Positions 33,612 to 43,190 of a stretch of 64,000 nt of DNA are shown one piece after another. The first letter of the stretch is position 1. Every line of letters starts with the position of its first letter. A model generated the notes under the pieces. That model made no database searches, was not told the DNA's origin, and was given only the letters and a program-made list of their open reading frames with translations. The translations under genes were made by a program, and so were the position numbers. Location: NCBI RefSeq assembly GCF_016862895.1, contig NZ_BONV01000006.1, positions 1 to 64,000 on the forward strand, read 5' to 3'. Source of the DNA: Planotetraspora kaengkrachanensis (GTDB lineage Bacteria; Actinomycetota; Actinomycetes; Streptosporangiales; Streptosporangiaceae).

Positions 33612-36049
33612 TGCGCCCCCTGCGGCTGCACCTGGACAACTTCGGCAGCTTCCGTGAGGCGGTCACGGTCGACTTCGCCGATGTGGACTACTTCGCGCTG
33701 GTCGGACCCACGGGAGCGGGCAAGAGCACGATCATCGACGCGATCTGCTTCGCCCTGTACGGCACGGTCCCGCGCTGGGGCAAGGAGAACGTCATCTCCC
33801 ACGCGCTGGCGCCCTCGGCGACCTACGGCAAGGTCGCGCTGGTCTTCGAGTCCTCCGGACGCCGCCATGTCGTGGTGCGGTCTCTGCGGCGCGACGCCAG
33901 GGGCACGGTGCACACCAAGGAGGCCAGGCTCGACGAACTCGACCCCGGCGTGCCTTCGACCGCCGAGCTCACAGAGATGCTGGACGCGGTCGTGCGCCCG
34001 GTCGCCGAAGGAGAGGCGGTCGGCGACGAGGTTCAGAAGATCACGGGTCTGGAGTACAAGTTCTTCACCCAGTGCGTGGTGCTCCCGCAGGGCAAGTTCG
34101 CGGAGTTCCTGCACGCCCGCCCACGCGAGCGGCAGGACCTGCTGGTGCAGTTGCTCGACGCGGAGGTCTACGAGCGCATCCAAAAGCGCGCCGGGCGTGA
34201 GGAGGACCTGGCCAGGCAGGCCGCGGAGTTCGCCAGAAACGAGCTCTCCGGTCTCAGCGGCGCCGGCGAGGACGACGAGCGTGCCGCCGTCGAGCGGCTC
34301 GACGCGCTGCGCGCCCTGCGCGACCGCATCCAGGGCGACCTCGACACGCTGCGCGCCAATGAGGAATCGCTGCAGAGGAAGATCCGCGACCGGGACGCGA
34401 TCGCGGGAAGGCTGGCCACGCTCACCGGTCTCAGCATGCCCGGCGACGTCCCGACCCTGGCGGGGGAACAGCGCGAAACAGAGGAGCGGGTCGCCGCGCT
34501 CGGCGTCGAGGTCGGGCGCATGGAGGCCGAGGAACAGCGTGCCGACGACGAGCTGACCGCTCTGGGAGACAAGTCGGCTCTCGTCGCCGCGCTGGCCGCC
34601 CTCGACGAACAGGCCCGGGGGAGAGCCGAGCTCGCGCAGGCCGAAGCGCAGTCGGAGGAGGCGCAGGCCACGCTGGAACGGCTCGCCGACGAGGCGGGGC
34701 AGGCCGACGCGGCGCTGGCGGAGGCCGAGCGCGCCTGGGAGGCGCTGCGTGACGCCCATGCCGCCGCGGCGCTCGCCGGGAGACTGGTCGTCGGAGAGCC
34801 GTGTCCCACCTGTCTGCGCCCCGTCATCGACCTCCCCCGGCACGCCGCCCTGTCCGATCTCCACACGGCGGAGCATGAGGTTCAGGCCCGCAAGAAGCAC
34901 GCGGCCCAGGTCACCGCCCGGCACCGTCAGGCCGAGAACGACACCCACCACTTCGCGAAGCAGGTGCAGATCTGCCGTGCACGGCTGGCGGAGTCACCCC
35001 AGGTCACGCAGGACCGAGCCGATCTCGAAGCGGGCCTGATCGCCTGCCAGAAGGCCGAGCTCCGGGCCGCCGAGTCCAGGAAGAGCACACGGGAGATCCG
35101 GGCGAAACTGGCCGAAGCCGAGCGGCGCGCAGGAGAGTTGCGGAACAAGGCCGATCTGTCGTGGCGTCACCTGGACGCCGCTCGCGACACCGTCGTGGCC
35201 TTCGGCGCACCGCCCCTGGATCGGAAGGATCTCGGGCGGGCGTGGGCCGACCTGCTCGCCTGGCGTGATCAGGTCGTCGTCCGCGAGCGGGACGCCCTGG
35301 CCGTACAGGATGGGGAGATCGACGACGGGGGCCGGCGGCTGGACGGGGAACGGGCCGCGCTGCTGCGGCGGTTGGCGGAACACGACGTCGCCGTTTCCGG
35401 TGCGGTCGCACCCGGCGCGATCGGCGAGTCCGTGACCGCCGCCGTCACTCAGGCGGGAGCGCGGCTGGACCGGGTCAGGGAGAACCGCGAACGTGCCAGG
35501 CACCTGACCGAGTTCGCGGCCGCGAAGGAACAGGAGGCGAGGGTCGCCCACGAGCTCGCGCTCCGGCTGCGTGCCGACGCCTTCGAGCGCTGGTTGTGCT
35601 CCGAGGCGCTCGAATTGCTGGTCGCCACGGCCTCCGGCACCCTGCGCGACCTGACCGACGGGCAGTACGAGCTGACCGTGAGCACACGCGGCGACATCGA
35701 GGTCATCGACTACGGCGAGGCGGGGATGCGGCGCAGCGCCCGGACGCTGTCCGGCGGGGAGACCTTCCAGGCCGCGCTGGCTCTCGCGCTGGCCCTGTCG
35801 AGCCAGGTGGCGGGGCTGTCGGCCGCGGCCGCCCGCAGTCTCGACTCGATCTTCCTCGATGAGGGGTTCGGCACCCTCGACCCCGCCACGCTGGACACGG
35901 TCGCCACGACGCTGGAACGCCTGGCCTCGAGCGGGAACCGCATGGTCGGGGTGGTCACGCACGTGCCCGCACTGGCCGACCGGGTACCGGTCCGTTTCGA
36001 GATCACCCGGGACGCCAAGGGATCGCATCTGACGAAGGCGGCGCAGTGA
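33611..36049 (+). CDS. sbcC: SbcC/Rad50-type SMC-like ATPase
   Basis: An 812-residue Rad50/SbcC protein: Walker A GPTGAGKST (Lys38), long coiled-coil arms rich in Glu/Arg/Ala, a central zinc hook CPTC (Cys398, Cys401), signature LSGGETF (713-719) and Walker B IFLDEGFGTLD (Asp750, Glu751). It is shorter than the E. coli protein (about 1050 residues), so the arms are short, closer to archaeal Rad50 in size. With SbcD it bridges and processes DNA ends. Its stop overlaps the nurA start (GTGA), so translation is coupled. Confidence 0.95.
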   Translation: MRPLRLHLDNFGSFREAVTVDFADVDYFALVGPTGAGKSTIIDAICFALYGTVPRWGKENVISHALAPSATYGKVALVFESSGRRHVVVRSLRRDARGTVHTKEARLDELDPGVPSTAELTEMLDAVVRPVAEGEAVGDEVQKITGLEYKFFTQCVVLPQGKFAEFLHARPRERQDLLVQLLDAEVYERIQKRAGREEDLARQAAEFARNELSGLSGAGEDDERAAVERLDALRALRDRIQGDLDTLRANEESLQRKIRDRDAIAGRLATLTGLSMPGDVPTLAGEQRETEERVAALGVEVGRMEAEEQRADDELTALGDKSALVAALAALDEQARGRAELAQAEAQSEEAQATLERLADEAGQADAALAEAERAWEALRDAHAAAALAGRLVVGEPCPTCLRPVIDLPRHAALSDLHTAEHEVQARKKHAAQVTARHRQAENDTHHFAKQVQICRARLAESPQVTQDRADLEAGLIACQKAELRAAESRKSTREIRAKLAEAERRAGELRNKADLSWRHLDAARDTVVAFGAPPLDRKDLGRAWADLLAWRDQVVVRERDALAVQDGEIDDGGRRLDGERAALLRRLAEHDVAVSGAVAPGAIGESVTAAVTQAGARLDRVRENRERARHLTEFAAAKEQEARVAHELALRLRADAFERWLCSEALELLVATASGTLRDLTDGQYELTVSTRGDIEVIDYGEAGMRRSARTLSGGETFQAALALALALSSQVAGLSAAAARSLDSIFLDEGFGTLDPATLDTVATTLERLASSGNRMVGVVTHVPALADRVPVRFEITRDAKGSHLTKAAQ

Positions 36050-37026
36050 GCATCGCGATCGGACACGGCGGGTTCACCGTCGACGCGTGGGACCCCGGGT
36101 ACTCGGCGGCGCTGGCCGCCGACGCGCTCGCCGAACTGGGCGCGACGAGCGCGGAGCTCGACCTGGACGTCGAAGTCCCCGCCGCCGACTGGCGTCCCGT
36201 CAGTCCCGCCCCTGACGCCGCGCCACCCGCGGTGATGTCGATAGCCGATGGCGTCCGCCGCATCGACGCCCGCGTCTGGAGCCACGACGCGGGGGTCGTC
36301 CCGCCCTCGCCGGGCATCGCCGCCTCCTACGCCGCCGGGATCGTCCGGTGCACACCCGGCGATGGCGCACCCGCGCAACTCGCCGCCGTCGAGGTGCGCC
36401 GATCTCTGTTCACCGCCTCGCCGTACGCGTCGGACATCAAGACGACCGCCGGCGTCTATCGAGTGGAAGCCGCGGCCGACGACTCGATGGACGGACTTTC
36501 CCTCGCTCTTCAGCAGCGGCTCACCGAGCTCGAAGTGGATCTGTCGATTCGCGCCCGCGCCGATGACGCCGGTGCGGACGACCTGCTGCTCGTCGACGGG
36601 CCGCTCCGCGGTCGCACCCACCTGCCGCGGACCGTGGGCTACATCAAGACGCACCACACGGCCTATCTCCCTGCGCCCCAGGCCGCCGTGGTCTCCGCGC
36701 TCGGCCCCGGGCAACGCACGCCGGTCTTCCTGATGGGTACCAGCTGGCGCCGGCACGCCTGGTATGTGGCCCTGCCGGTCCGATCGGCCGCGCCCTGGGC
36801 GGGGGTCGTGCGGTGTGAGGGCGGCGCGGACATGAAACCGGACGAGGCGGTGCGGCTCGCGGACTCGGTCACGCTCGCGCTGCCGTCCCTCGCGGGCGTG
36901 GATTACAAGGACCCGCGCGCCCCCCAGAACCTCGTTCCCATCGGCGGACTCGAGAAGCTGCTGCGGCACCGGCTCGGCGATCCCCGTCTGCTCTACCGAT
37001 CCCTGCGCGCCGCCGCCGACCGCTGA
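36046..37026 (+). CDS. nurA: NurA-like DNA double-strand-break repair nuclease
   Basis: A 326-residue NurA-domain protein. Motif-like segments are IADGVRRIDARV near residue 65 (catalytic Asp), LLLVDGPL near 183 (second Asp) and VGYIKTHHTAYL near 200 (Lys/His), the order seen in NurA nucleases. NurA is the 5'-3' exonuclease that works inside the HerA motor. The gene begins at a GTG overlapping the sbcC stop and closes the four-gene operon. The assignment comes from motif reading plus context; a profile search would settle it. Confidence 0.78.
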   Translation: MSIAIGHGGFTVDAWDPGYSAALAADALAELGATSAELDLDVEVPAADWRPVSPAPDAAPPAVMSIADGVRRIDARVWSHDAGVVPPSPGIAASYAAGIVRCTPGDGAPAQLAAVEVRRSLFTASPYASDIKTTAGVYRVEAAADDSMDGLSLALQQRLTELEVDLSIRARADDAGADDLLLVDGPLRGRTHLPRTVGYIKTHHTAYLPAPQAAVVSALGPGQRTPVFLMGTSWRRHAWYVALPVRSAAPWAGVVRCEGGADMKPDEAVRLADSVTLALPSLAGVDYKDPRAPQNLVPIGGLEKLLRHRLGDPRLLYRSLRAAADR

Positions 37027-37084
37027 AACCTCCGGGGGTCCAGGCAAGGCCCGCACCGGCCGTACCTCGCGCATGTGAGATCCA

Positions 37085-37113
37085 TTGACACCGGATGGCC
37101 TCAGCAGTACGTT
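37085..37113 (+). promoter_or_regulatory. Promoter of the ligase-lactonase-MFS operon
   Basis: A perfect TTGACA (37085-37090) and TACGTT (37108-37113) are 17 bases apart, the ideal housekeeping sigma-factor arrangement, about 40 bp before the acyl-CoA ligase start. This is the clearest promoter in the window. Confidence 0.75.
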
Positions 37114-37121
37114 GCGCCACA

Positions 37122-37137
37122 TACCGGACGGTCGGTA
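37122..37137. promoter_or_regulatory. Operator palindrome at the transcription start
   Basis: TACCG (37122-37126) and CGGTA (37133-37137) flank GACGGT, directly after the -10 box and over the expected transcription start. A repressor bound there would block initiation; TetR-type proteins often control acyl-CoA ligase genes this way. The regulator is not adjacent. Confidence 0.55.
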
Positions 37138-37156
37138 CGAACGGAGTGGGAGCGCC

Positions 37157-38664
<1,508 letters not shown>

Positions 38665-38668
<4 letters not shown>

Positions 38669-39648
38669 GCCTCGTCAACACCGTCCAGGGCGCCGTTGAC
38701 ACCGCCGAACTCGGCCGGACCTACATGCACGAGCACATCTTCGTGCTCACCGCCGACGTCCAGGTGAACCACCCCGGCGAATGGGGCGACGAGGACGAGC
38801 GGGTCGCCGACGCGGTAGCCAGGCTGCGCGCCCTGGCCGCCCAGGGTGTCAAGACGATCGTCGACCCGACGGTGATCGGGCTCGGCCGGTACATCCCCCG
38901 GGTCCAGCGGATCGCCGAGCAGGTTCCGGAGCTCAACATCGTCGTGGCGACCGGGCTCTACACCTACGACAGCGTCCCGTTCTACTTCACCTACCGCGGT
39001 CCCGCTCTGAGCGCGATGCTGGGCACCGACTTCCCGGACCCGATGGTCGACATGTTCGTCGCCGACCTCACCGACGGCATCGCCGGCACCGGCGTCAAGG
39101 CCGGGATGCTCAAGTGCGCGATCGACCACGAGGGGCTGACGCCGGGCGTCGAGCGGGTGATGCGCGCCGTGGCCCGCGCCCACCAGGCCACCGGAGCGCC
39201 GATCACCGTCCACACCCATCCGGGATCCCGGACCGGGTTCCTGGTCAAGAAGGTGATGTGCGACGAGGAGGGCGTCGAGCCGTCCCGCATCGTCCTCGGG
39301 CACAGCGGCGACACCACCGACTGCGATCAGCTGGCCGAACTGGCCGACGCCGGGTTCGTCCTCGGCATGGACCGGTTCGGCATCTACACGGACACCACTC
39401 TCGAGGCGCGCGCAGACACCGTGGTCGAGATGTGCCGCCGCGGCTACGCCGACCGCATGGTGCTGTCGCAGGACGCGTCCTGCTACATCGACTGGATCGA
39501 CCCGAACGTGATGCCGTTCCTGACCCAGTGGCACTACCTGCACCTCGGCGAGGACGTGCTGCCGTACCTGCGTGACAAGGGCGTGGCCGACGAGCAGATC
39601 GACACGATGCTCGTGGACGTGCCGCGCCGATTCTTCGAAGCGTCCTGA
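38665..39648 (+). CDS. Phosphotriesterase-like lactonase
   Basis: The 327-residue protein is close to the mycobacterial PPH/PLL group (TIM-barrel amidohydrolase fold). Metal ligands are in order: HEH (MHEHIF), the bridging carbamylated Lys in GMLKCAID, His in VHTHPG, His in VLGHSGDT and Asp in LSQDASCY. GLYTYDSVPFYF is typical of PLLs, which hydrolyse acyl-homoserine and other lactones and only weakly phosphotriesters. Coupled by ATGA to the acyl-CoA ligase and 38 bp before the MFS gene, it suggests uptake of a lactone, ring opening and CoA activation; this pathway is inference. Confidence 0.9.
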
Positions 39649-39686
39649 GTTCCGGTTCTCGGGGGAGACAACCCAGGGAGTCCAAT

Positions 39687-41357
39687 GTGACTGTTTCGAC
39701 ACCCACCGACGACGCCGCCACACCAGGTCTCGCGGGGCGGCTGTGGCACCGCGACCTGGCGCACTACCCCGAGACCCGCCGACGATACGTCTATCTCGCC
39801 ATCGTGGTCGTGACCACGATCGTCCTGTACTACCTGCTCTACATCCAGTACGCCGTCGCGACGTCGATCATCACGCACTTCGGGATGACCTTCAGCTATT
39901 TCATCTGGCTGTCGGTCGTCGGCAACGCCGTCGGCGCGTTCTCGTCGCTGCTCGCCGGGCTCGCCGACCGCTGGGGGCGCGCGAACCTCGTCGTCTACGG
40001 CCTGCTGGTCGCCGGGGTGCTGGTCCTGGTCCTGCCGAGTTCGCCGGACAAGAACGTCTACCTGGTGCTGTTCGCCGTGCTCAGCTTCATCGAGGGCATC
40101 GTCCTGGTCGCGACCCCCGCGCTGATCCGCGACTTCTCCCCGCAACTCGGCCGCGCCACCGCGATGGGCTACTGGACGATGGGCCCGGTCATCGGAAGCC
40201 TCGTGGTCACCAGTGTCACCAGCGCGACCCTCGGCAGCTCGACCTGGCAGGACGAGCTGCGCTACTCCGGGATCAGCGCCCTGGTGGTGTTCGTCGTGGC
40301 GCTGTTCGGGCTGCGTGAGCTGTCGCCGCGGCTGCGCGACCAGGTCATGGTCAGCATGCGCGACCGCGCCCTCATCGAGGCCCGCGCCCGGGGCATCGAC
40401 GCCGGCCGGCAGGCCTCCGGGCACTGGCGGCAGATGCTCCGGCTGGACGTGGTCGGCTCCGCCTTCGCCATCAGCGTCTACCTGCTGCTGTACTACGCGG
40501 CCGTCGGCAACTTCGTCATCTACTTCTCCTCGACGTTCGGCTACAGCGAGCAGCGCGCCAACGGGCTCGCGAACTGGTACTGGGCGGCCAACGCCGTCGC
40601 GCTCGTCCTGGCCGGGCTGCTGTCCGACCGGCTCGGCGTGCGCAAACCGCTGATGCTCATCGGCGGCATCGGCTCGGCCGTCATGACCGCGATCTTCGCG
40701 ACGCTGGCCACCCACCCCGACACCGAGTACGCCACCTTCGCCGTGTTGTTCGTCGGGATCGGCGTACTCGGCGGTCTGACCTACGCCCCCTGGATGGCGA
40801 GCTTCACCGAGACCGTCGAGAAGCACAACCCCGCCGCGACCGCGACCGGTCTCGCCGTCTGGGGATGGATCCTGCGGGTGGTCGTCGCCGTGTCCGCGGT
40901 CTTCGTGCCGATCGTGGTCACCTCCGTGACCCCGATCGTGGAGCACGGGGCCGAGGTGCAGGCCGCGCAGGCGCAGGCGGGCCCGGCGCTCGCCATCGTG
41001 AACGCCCATCCGCAGATCTTCGCCGAGCTGGCCGAGCACCCGGCGGACGCGGTTCCGCCCGACCTCGCTGCGCGGGCGGCCCAGGAGGTGGGCGCCGCCG
41101 ACCTCGCCGTCGTACAGCAGGCGGGGCCGCAGCTCGCGATTTTGCGGGAGCACGGAGCCGAGGTTCAGAAGGCGGCGGAGGAGGGCCCCGGCCAGTGGCA
41201 GACCTGGTGGTGGGTGTGCCTCGCCGGCCAGATCGTCTTCCTGCCGTTCATCTTCGTCATGACCGGGCGCTGGAGTCCCCGGCGGGCCCGTCAGGACGCG
41301 GAAGAGCACGAGCGCGCCGTCGCGCGCGAGCTGGCCGCCCTCCGATCCGAGACCTGA
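39687..41357 (+). CDS. MFS transporter with a large inserted loop
   Basis: A 556-residue major facilitator with 12 membrane segments and the sugar-porter/metabolite-type loop AGLADRWGRANLV between helices 2 and 3 (repeated as LSDRLGVRKPL in the second half). A soluble Ala/Glu/Gln-rich insert of about 85 residues (about 418-502) lies before the last helix and contains the word HGAEVQ twice. GTG 39687 follows AGGGAG (39675-39680); the nearby ATG is out of frame. As third gene of the operon it probably imports the acid or lactone processed by the ligase and lactonase. A strong hairpin follows the stop. Confidence 0.88.
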   Translation: MTVSTPTDDAATPGLAGRLWHRDLAHYPETRRRYVYLAIVVVTTIVLYYLLYIQYAVATSIITHFGMTFSYFIWLSVVGNAVGAFSSLLAGLADRWGRANLVVYGLLVAGVLVLVLPSSPDKNVYLVLFAVLSFIEGIVLVATPALIRDFSPQLGRATAMGYWTMGPVIGSLVVTSVTSATLGSSTWQDELRYSGISALVVFVVALFGLRELSPRLRDQVMVSMRDRALIEARARGIDAGRQASGHWRQMLRLDVVGSAFAISVYLLLYYAAVGNFVIYFSSTFGYSEQRANGLANWYWAANAVALVLAGLLSDRLGVRKPLMLIGGIGSAVMTAIFATLATHPDTEYATFAVLFVGIGVLGGLTYAPWMASFTETVEKHNPAATATGLAVWGWILRVVVAVSAVFVPIVVTSVTPIVEHGAEVQAAQAQAGPALAIVNAHPQIFAELAEHPADAVPPDLAARAAQEVGAADLAVVQQAGPQLAILREHGAEVQKAAEEGPGQWQTWWWVCLAGQIVFLPFIFVMTGRWSPRRARQDAEEHERAVARELAALRSET

Positions 41358-41380
41358 CCGCCCCTTCCGCCACCCTTCCG

Positions 41381-41402
41381 CCGGCCGGGGCACCCCGGCC
41401 GG
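41381..41402 (+). terminator. Terminator hairpin after the MFS gene
   Basis: CCGGCCGGGG (41381-41390) and CCCCGGCCGG (41393-41402) are a perfect 10-bp inverted repeat, 23 bp after the MFS stop. The central CA forces a small loop; no T tract. Confidence 0.65.
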
Positions 41403-41536
41403 GGGCCTGGCGGGCGATCTCTTCAGTACGGCGGGAACGGCATCTCCAGCGTGGGAACCGCCGGAGCCTGATTGAGTTTTCGTTTCTCATGATCTCGGGC
41501 GGGGCGACCGCCCGTGAGCAGGGCACGGAAACGGGT

Positions 41537-41570
41537 CGAGGCCTCCCCGCCGGCTGCCGGGGAGGCCTCG
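41537..41570. terminator. Very strong terminator between convergent genes
   Basis: CGAGGCCTCCCCG (41537-41549) and CGGGGAGGCCTCG (41558-41570) form a perfect 13-bp stem with an 8-nt loop. It lies 9 bases beyond the stop of the minus-strand small secreted protein gene and also faces readthrough from the MFS operon. Confidence 0.8.
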
Positions 41571-41579
41571 GTCACATCG

Positions 41580-41978
41580 TTACGGAAGCAGCGGCGGGGT
41601 CGTCGCGACCCCGCCGTAGTACGGGGACTCCGCCTCGGCCTTGGCCTTGGAGTCCGTGTCCTGCTTCTGCTGCGGCAGGGCGTCGTTCTCGCTCTTCTGG
41701 AACGGCGTCACCACCAGGGTGAAGTCGCGCAGCAGGTACTGACGCTGGTGCTGGTGCTGGCGCTCGTGCTGACGCGCGCGGTTGTGGTTCCAGTTGTGGT
41801 TCCGGTTCCGGTGGCCACGGCCGCCGCCGCCGCCGCAGCCGCAGCCGCCGCCGCCGCCGCCCATGACGGTGGTGGCGTTGGCGGTGCCGGCGGTGACAGC
41901 GGTACCGAGGGCGACGGCTCCGCCGGTCAGCGCGGTGCTGATGGCGAGAACCCCGACGAGGCTCTTGAAGTTGGGCAT
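41580..41978 (-). CDS. Small secreted Gly/Cys plus His/Asn/Arg/Gln-rich protein, copy 1
   Basis: A 132-residue protein of no family I recognise. It has a signal peptide (MPNFKSLVGVLAISTALTGG onward, cleavage likely after ANA at about 35), then TTVMGGGGGGCGCGGGGG, then a tract of about 30 residues made almost only of His, Arg, Asn, Gln and Trp, then a conserved YLLRDFTLVVTPFQ segment and a charged tail ending in ATTPPLLP. GGGGGAAATG gives a good ribosome site. Its paralogue is at 42855-43190, same strand. The His/Cys content suggests metal binding; role unknown. It has its own terminator and a palindrome in the leader. Confidence 0.8.
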   Translation of the reverse strand: MPNFKSLVGVLAISTALTGGAVALGTAVTAGTANATTVMGGGGGGCGCGGGGGRGHRNRNHNWNHNRARQHERQHQHQRQYLLRDFTLVVTPFQKSENDALPQQKQDTDSKAKAEAESPYYGGVATTPPLLP

Positions 41979-42206
41979 TTCATTTCCCCCTTGAAAGGAC
42001 TTGCCCTATGCGCTGACATTTTCCAAATAAACTGGAAAATGCTTATCTGGCGATCCTTGGTGGATCATCCCTGCATTGTCTTGTTTTCCTCGCCACCTGT
42101 GTGACAAACGGTGTTCGGCGGCTTTTGCGCACTGCTTATCTCTTTATTGACGGAGTTAAACCGCTAGAGAGCGTTTTGTAGTGAATTGCTGATTATGCAC
42201 CATTTG
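41979..42206 (-). promoter_or_regulatory. AT-rich upstream region of small secreted protein copy 1
   Basis: This stretch is markedly AT-richer than its surroundings. It contains a perfect 9-7-9 palindrome (CATTTTCCA 42017-42025, TGGAAAATG 42033-42041) about 40 bp before the start and, at 42134-42153, a 20-base element also found before copy 2. On the minus strand both leaders then share CACCGTTT and GACAA-x-GCAGG words in the same order, so the whole leader was duplicated with the gene. Confidence 0.6.
42134..42153 (-). promoter_or_regulatory. Conserved upstream element, copy 1
   Basis: The plus-strand text is GCTTATCTCTTTATTGACGG. It differs from the copy at 43344-43363 at two positions and lies 156 bases before its gene start (154 for the other). 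The matched distance suggests a promoter or activator site. Confidence 0.6.
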
Positions 42207-42360
42207 TCATGTCGGAATGGGGAGGATATGTCTTATTCGGTTATTTCGTCTTCGTCGCCCGGGGCGGCGGAATCCTCGCCTCCGCCGAAGGTCTGGAGGT
42301 CGTAGGGAGACGCAGAGCGCAAAGACCACCCCGCAGTACGGGGGTCCCGAGCGGGCGAGA

Positions 42361-42394
42361 GGGGCCGGGGGAGCGGGGCCGGGGGAGCGGGGCC
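42361..42394 (+). repeat. 14-bp G-rich tandem repeat
   Basis: GGGGCCGGGGGAGC occurs at 42361-42374 and 42375-42388, followed by a partial third copy (42389-42394). With neighbouring G runs it could form a G-quadruplex on the plus strand. Confidence 0.7.
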
Positions 42395-42778
42395 GTACGG
42401 GCAGGAGAGGCCACAGGGCGAACCGGCGGAGCCGGAGACGGTGCGACGGCTTGGGCGCCGGACGGATGGCCCGCCGGGTCGGTTCGGGTGGCGGCGCGCG
42501 GTCGGTTCGGGTGGAGGCACGGGTGGCTGCGCGGGCGTCGGGTGGCGGCGCGGGTGCCTGATCGGGATCGATGCTTGGAAGGCGCGCAGGGTCATGTGGC
42601 GGGTGGAGTTCAGGCCCGGGTGCGCGGGACGGGGAGTCGCCGGGGGGCGGTGTCGGGTGCTCCGGGCGGGCCTCTCGGAGGGTGCCGAGGTCCCGTCGCT
42701 CCATCGGAAGTCCGGGGACGCGAAAGCCGACCGCCGACGGGTCGAAACATTGATCGTCGGCGGCCGGCCTCGTGGGCG

Positions 42779-42822
42779 ATCCGGGAAGGACGGCGTGAGC
42801 CGTCAGGCCGGCCCTCCCGGAT
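42779..42822 (-). terminator. Branched hairpin downstream of copy 2
   Basis: An outer stem ATCCGGGA (42779-42786)/TCCCGGAT (42815-42822) encloses a perfect inner hairpin GACGGC-GTGA-GCCGTC (42789-42804) and a GGCCGGCC palindrome. It starts about 33 bases after the stop of the minus-strand copy 2 gene and probably ends its transcript. Confidence 0.55.
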
Positions 42823-42854
42823 GCGACCGGGTACGGCGCGTCACGGCTCGAGCG

Positions 42855-43190
42855 TCAGCTCAGACCGGTCACCGGGGCGTGCCGCTGCCACGGAGTGGTG
42901 TGGTCGTTGCTCGCCTGGAAAGGTGTCACGATCAGCGTGAAGTCACGCAGCAGGTGCTGGTTCTGGTGCTGGTGCTGACGGGTGTGCTGCCGCTGGTGGT
43001 TGAAGTTGCGGTTGTGGGTGCGGTGTCCGCGGCCCCATCCGCAACCGCCCCCGCAGCCGCCGCCACCGCAACCCATGACGGTGCTTGCGCTCGCGGTGCC
43101 GGCGGTGACGGCGGTGCCGAGGGCGACGGCTCCGCCGGTCAGCGCGGTGCTGATGGCGAGAACCCCGACCAGGCTCTTGAAGTTGGGCAT
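42855..43190 (-). CDS. Small secreted Gly/Cys plus His/Asn/Arg/Gln-rich protein, copy 2
   Basis: A 111-residue paralogue of the protein at 41580-41978. The signal peptide is nearly identical (MPNFKSLVGVLAISTALTGG, then TASA), as is the DNA encoding it. It is followed by MGCGGGGCGGGCGWGRGH (four Cys in the extended tract), a His/Asn/Arg/Gln tract and the conserved HLLRDFTLIVTPFQ segment; the acidic tail of copy 1 is missing. CACGGGGG lies before ATG 43190; the frame opens upstream at 43262 without support. No modification enzyme or transporter gene lies nearby, so nothing in context identifies a function. Confidence 0.8.
   Translation of the reverse strand: MPNFKSLVGVLAISTALTGGAVALGTAVTAGTASASTVMGCGGGGCGGGCGWGRGHRTHNRNFNHQRQHTRQHQHQNQHLLRDFTLIVTPFQASNDHTTPWQRHAPVTGLS

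Larger units (their letters stand above)
42207..42854. other. Gene-free, strongly G-skewed stretch
   Basis: Between the two small secreted protein genes I find no convincing gene: open frames on both strands are low-complexity Arg/Gly/Pro-rich translations of G-rich DNA. The plus strand from about 42340 to 42600 is dominated by G runs, with tandem repeats and potential quadruplex-forming sequence. A structured inverted repeat lies at 42779-42822. Confidence 0.6.

Noticed and set aside
30645-37026. Reading the HerA operon as a typical phage-defence island
   Set aside because: HerA-like ATPases occur in defence systems, but the partners here are Mre11, Rad50 and NurA, and no other defence, integrase or toxin genes flank the operon; DNA repair is the simpler reading.
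41979-42153. Riboswitch (for example c-di-AMP type) in the leader of the small secreted genes
   Set aside because: The leader is long and partly conserved, but I could not find the conserved core of any riboswitch class I know.
42207-42704. 165-codon minus-strand frame rich in Pro/Arg
   Set aside because: Translation of the G-rich repeat region; no ribosome site, no domain, and several equally long frames overlap it.
41580-43190. RiPP (lanthipeptide-like) precursor pair
   Set aside because: The products have ordinary Sec signal peptides and there is no modification enzyme, protease or dedicated exporter in the neighbourhood.
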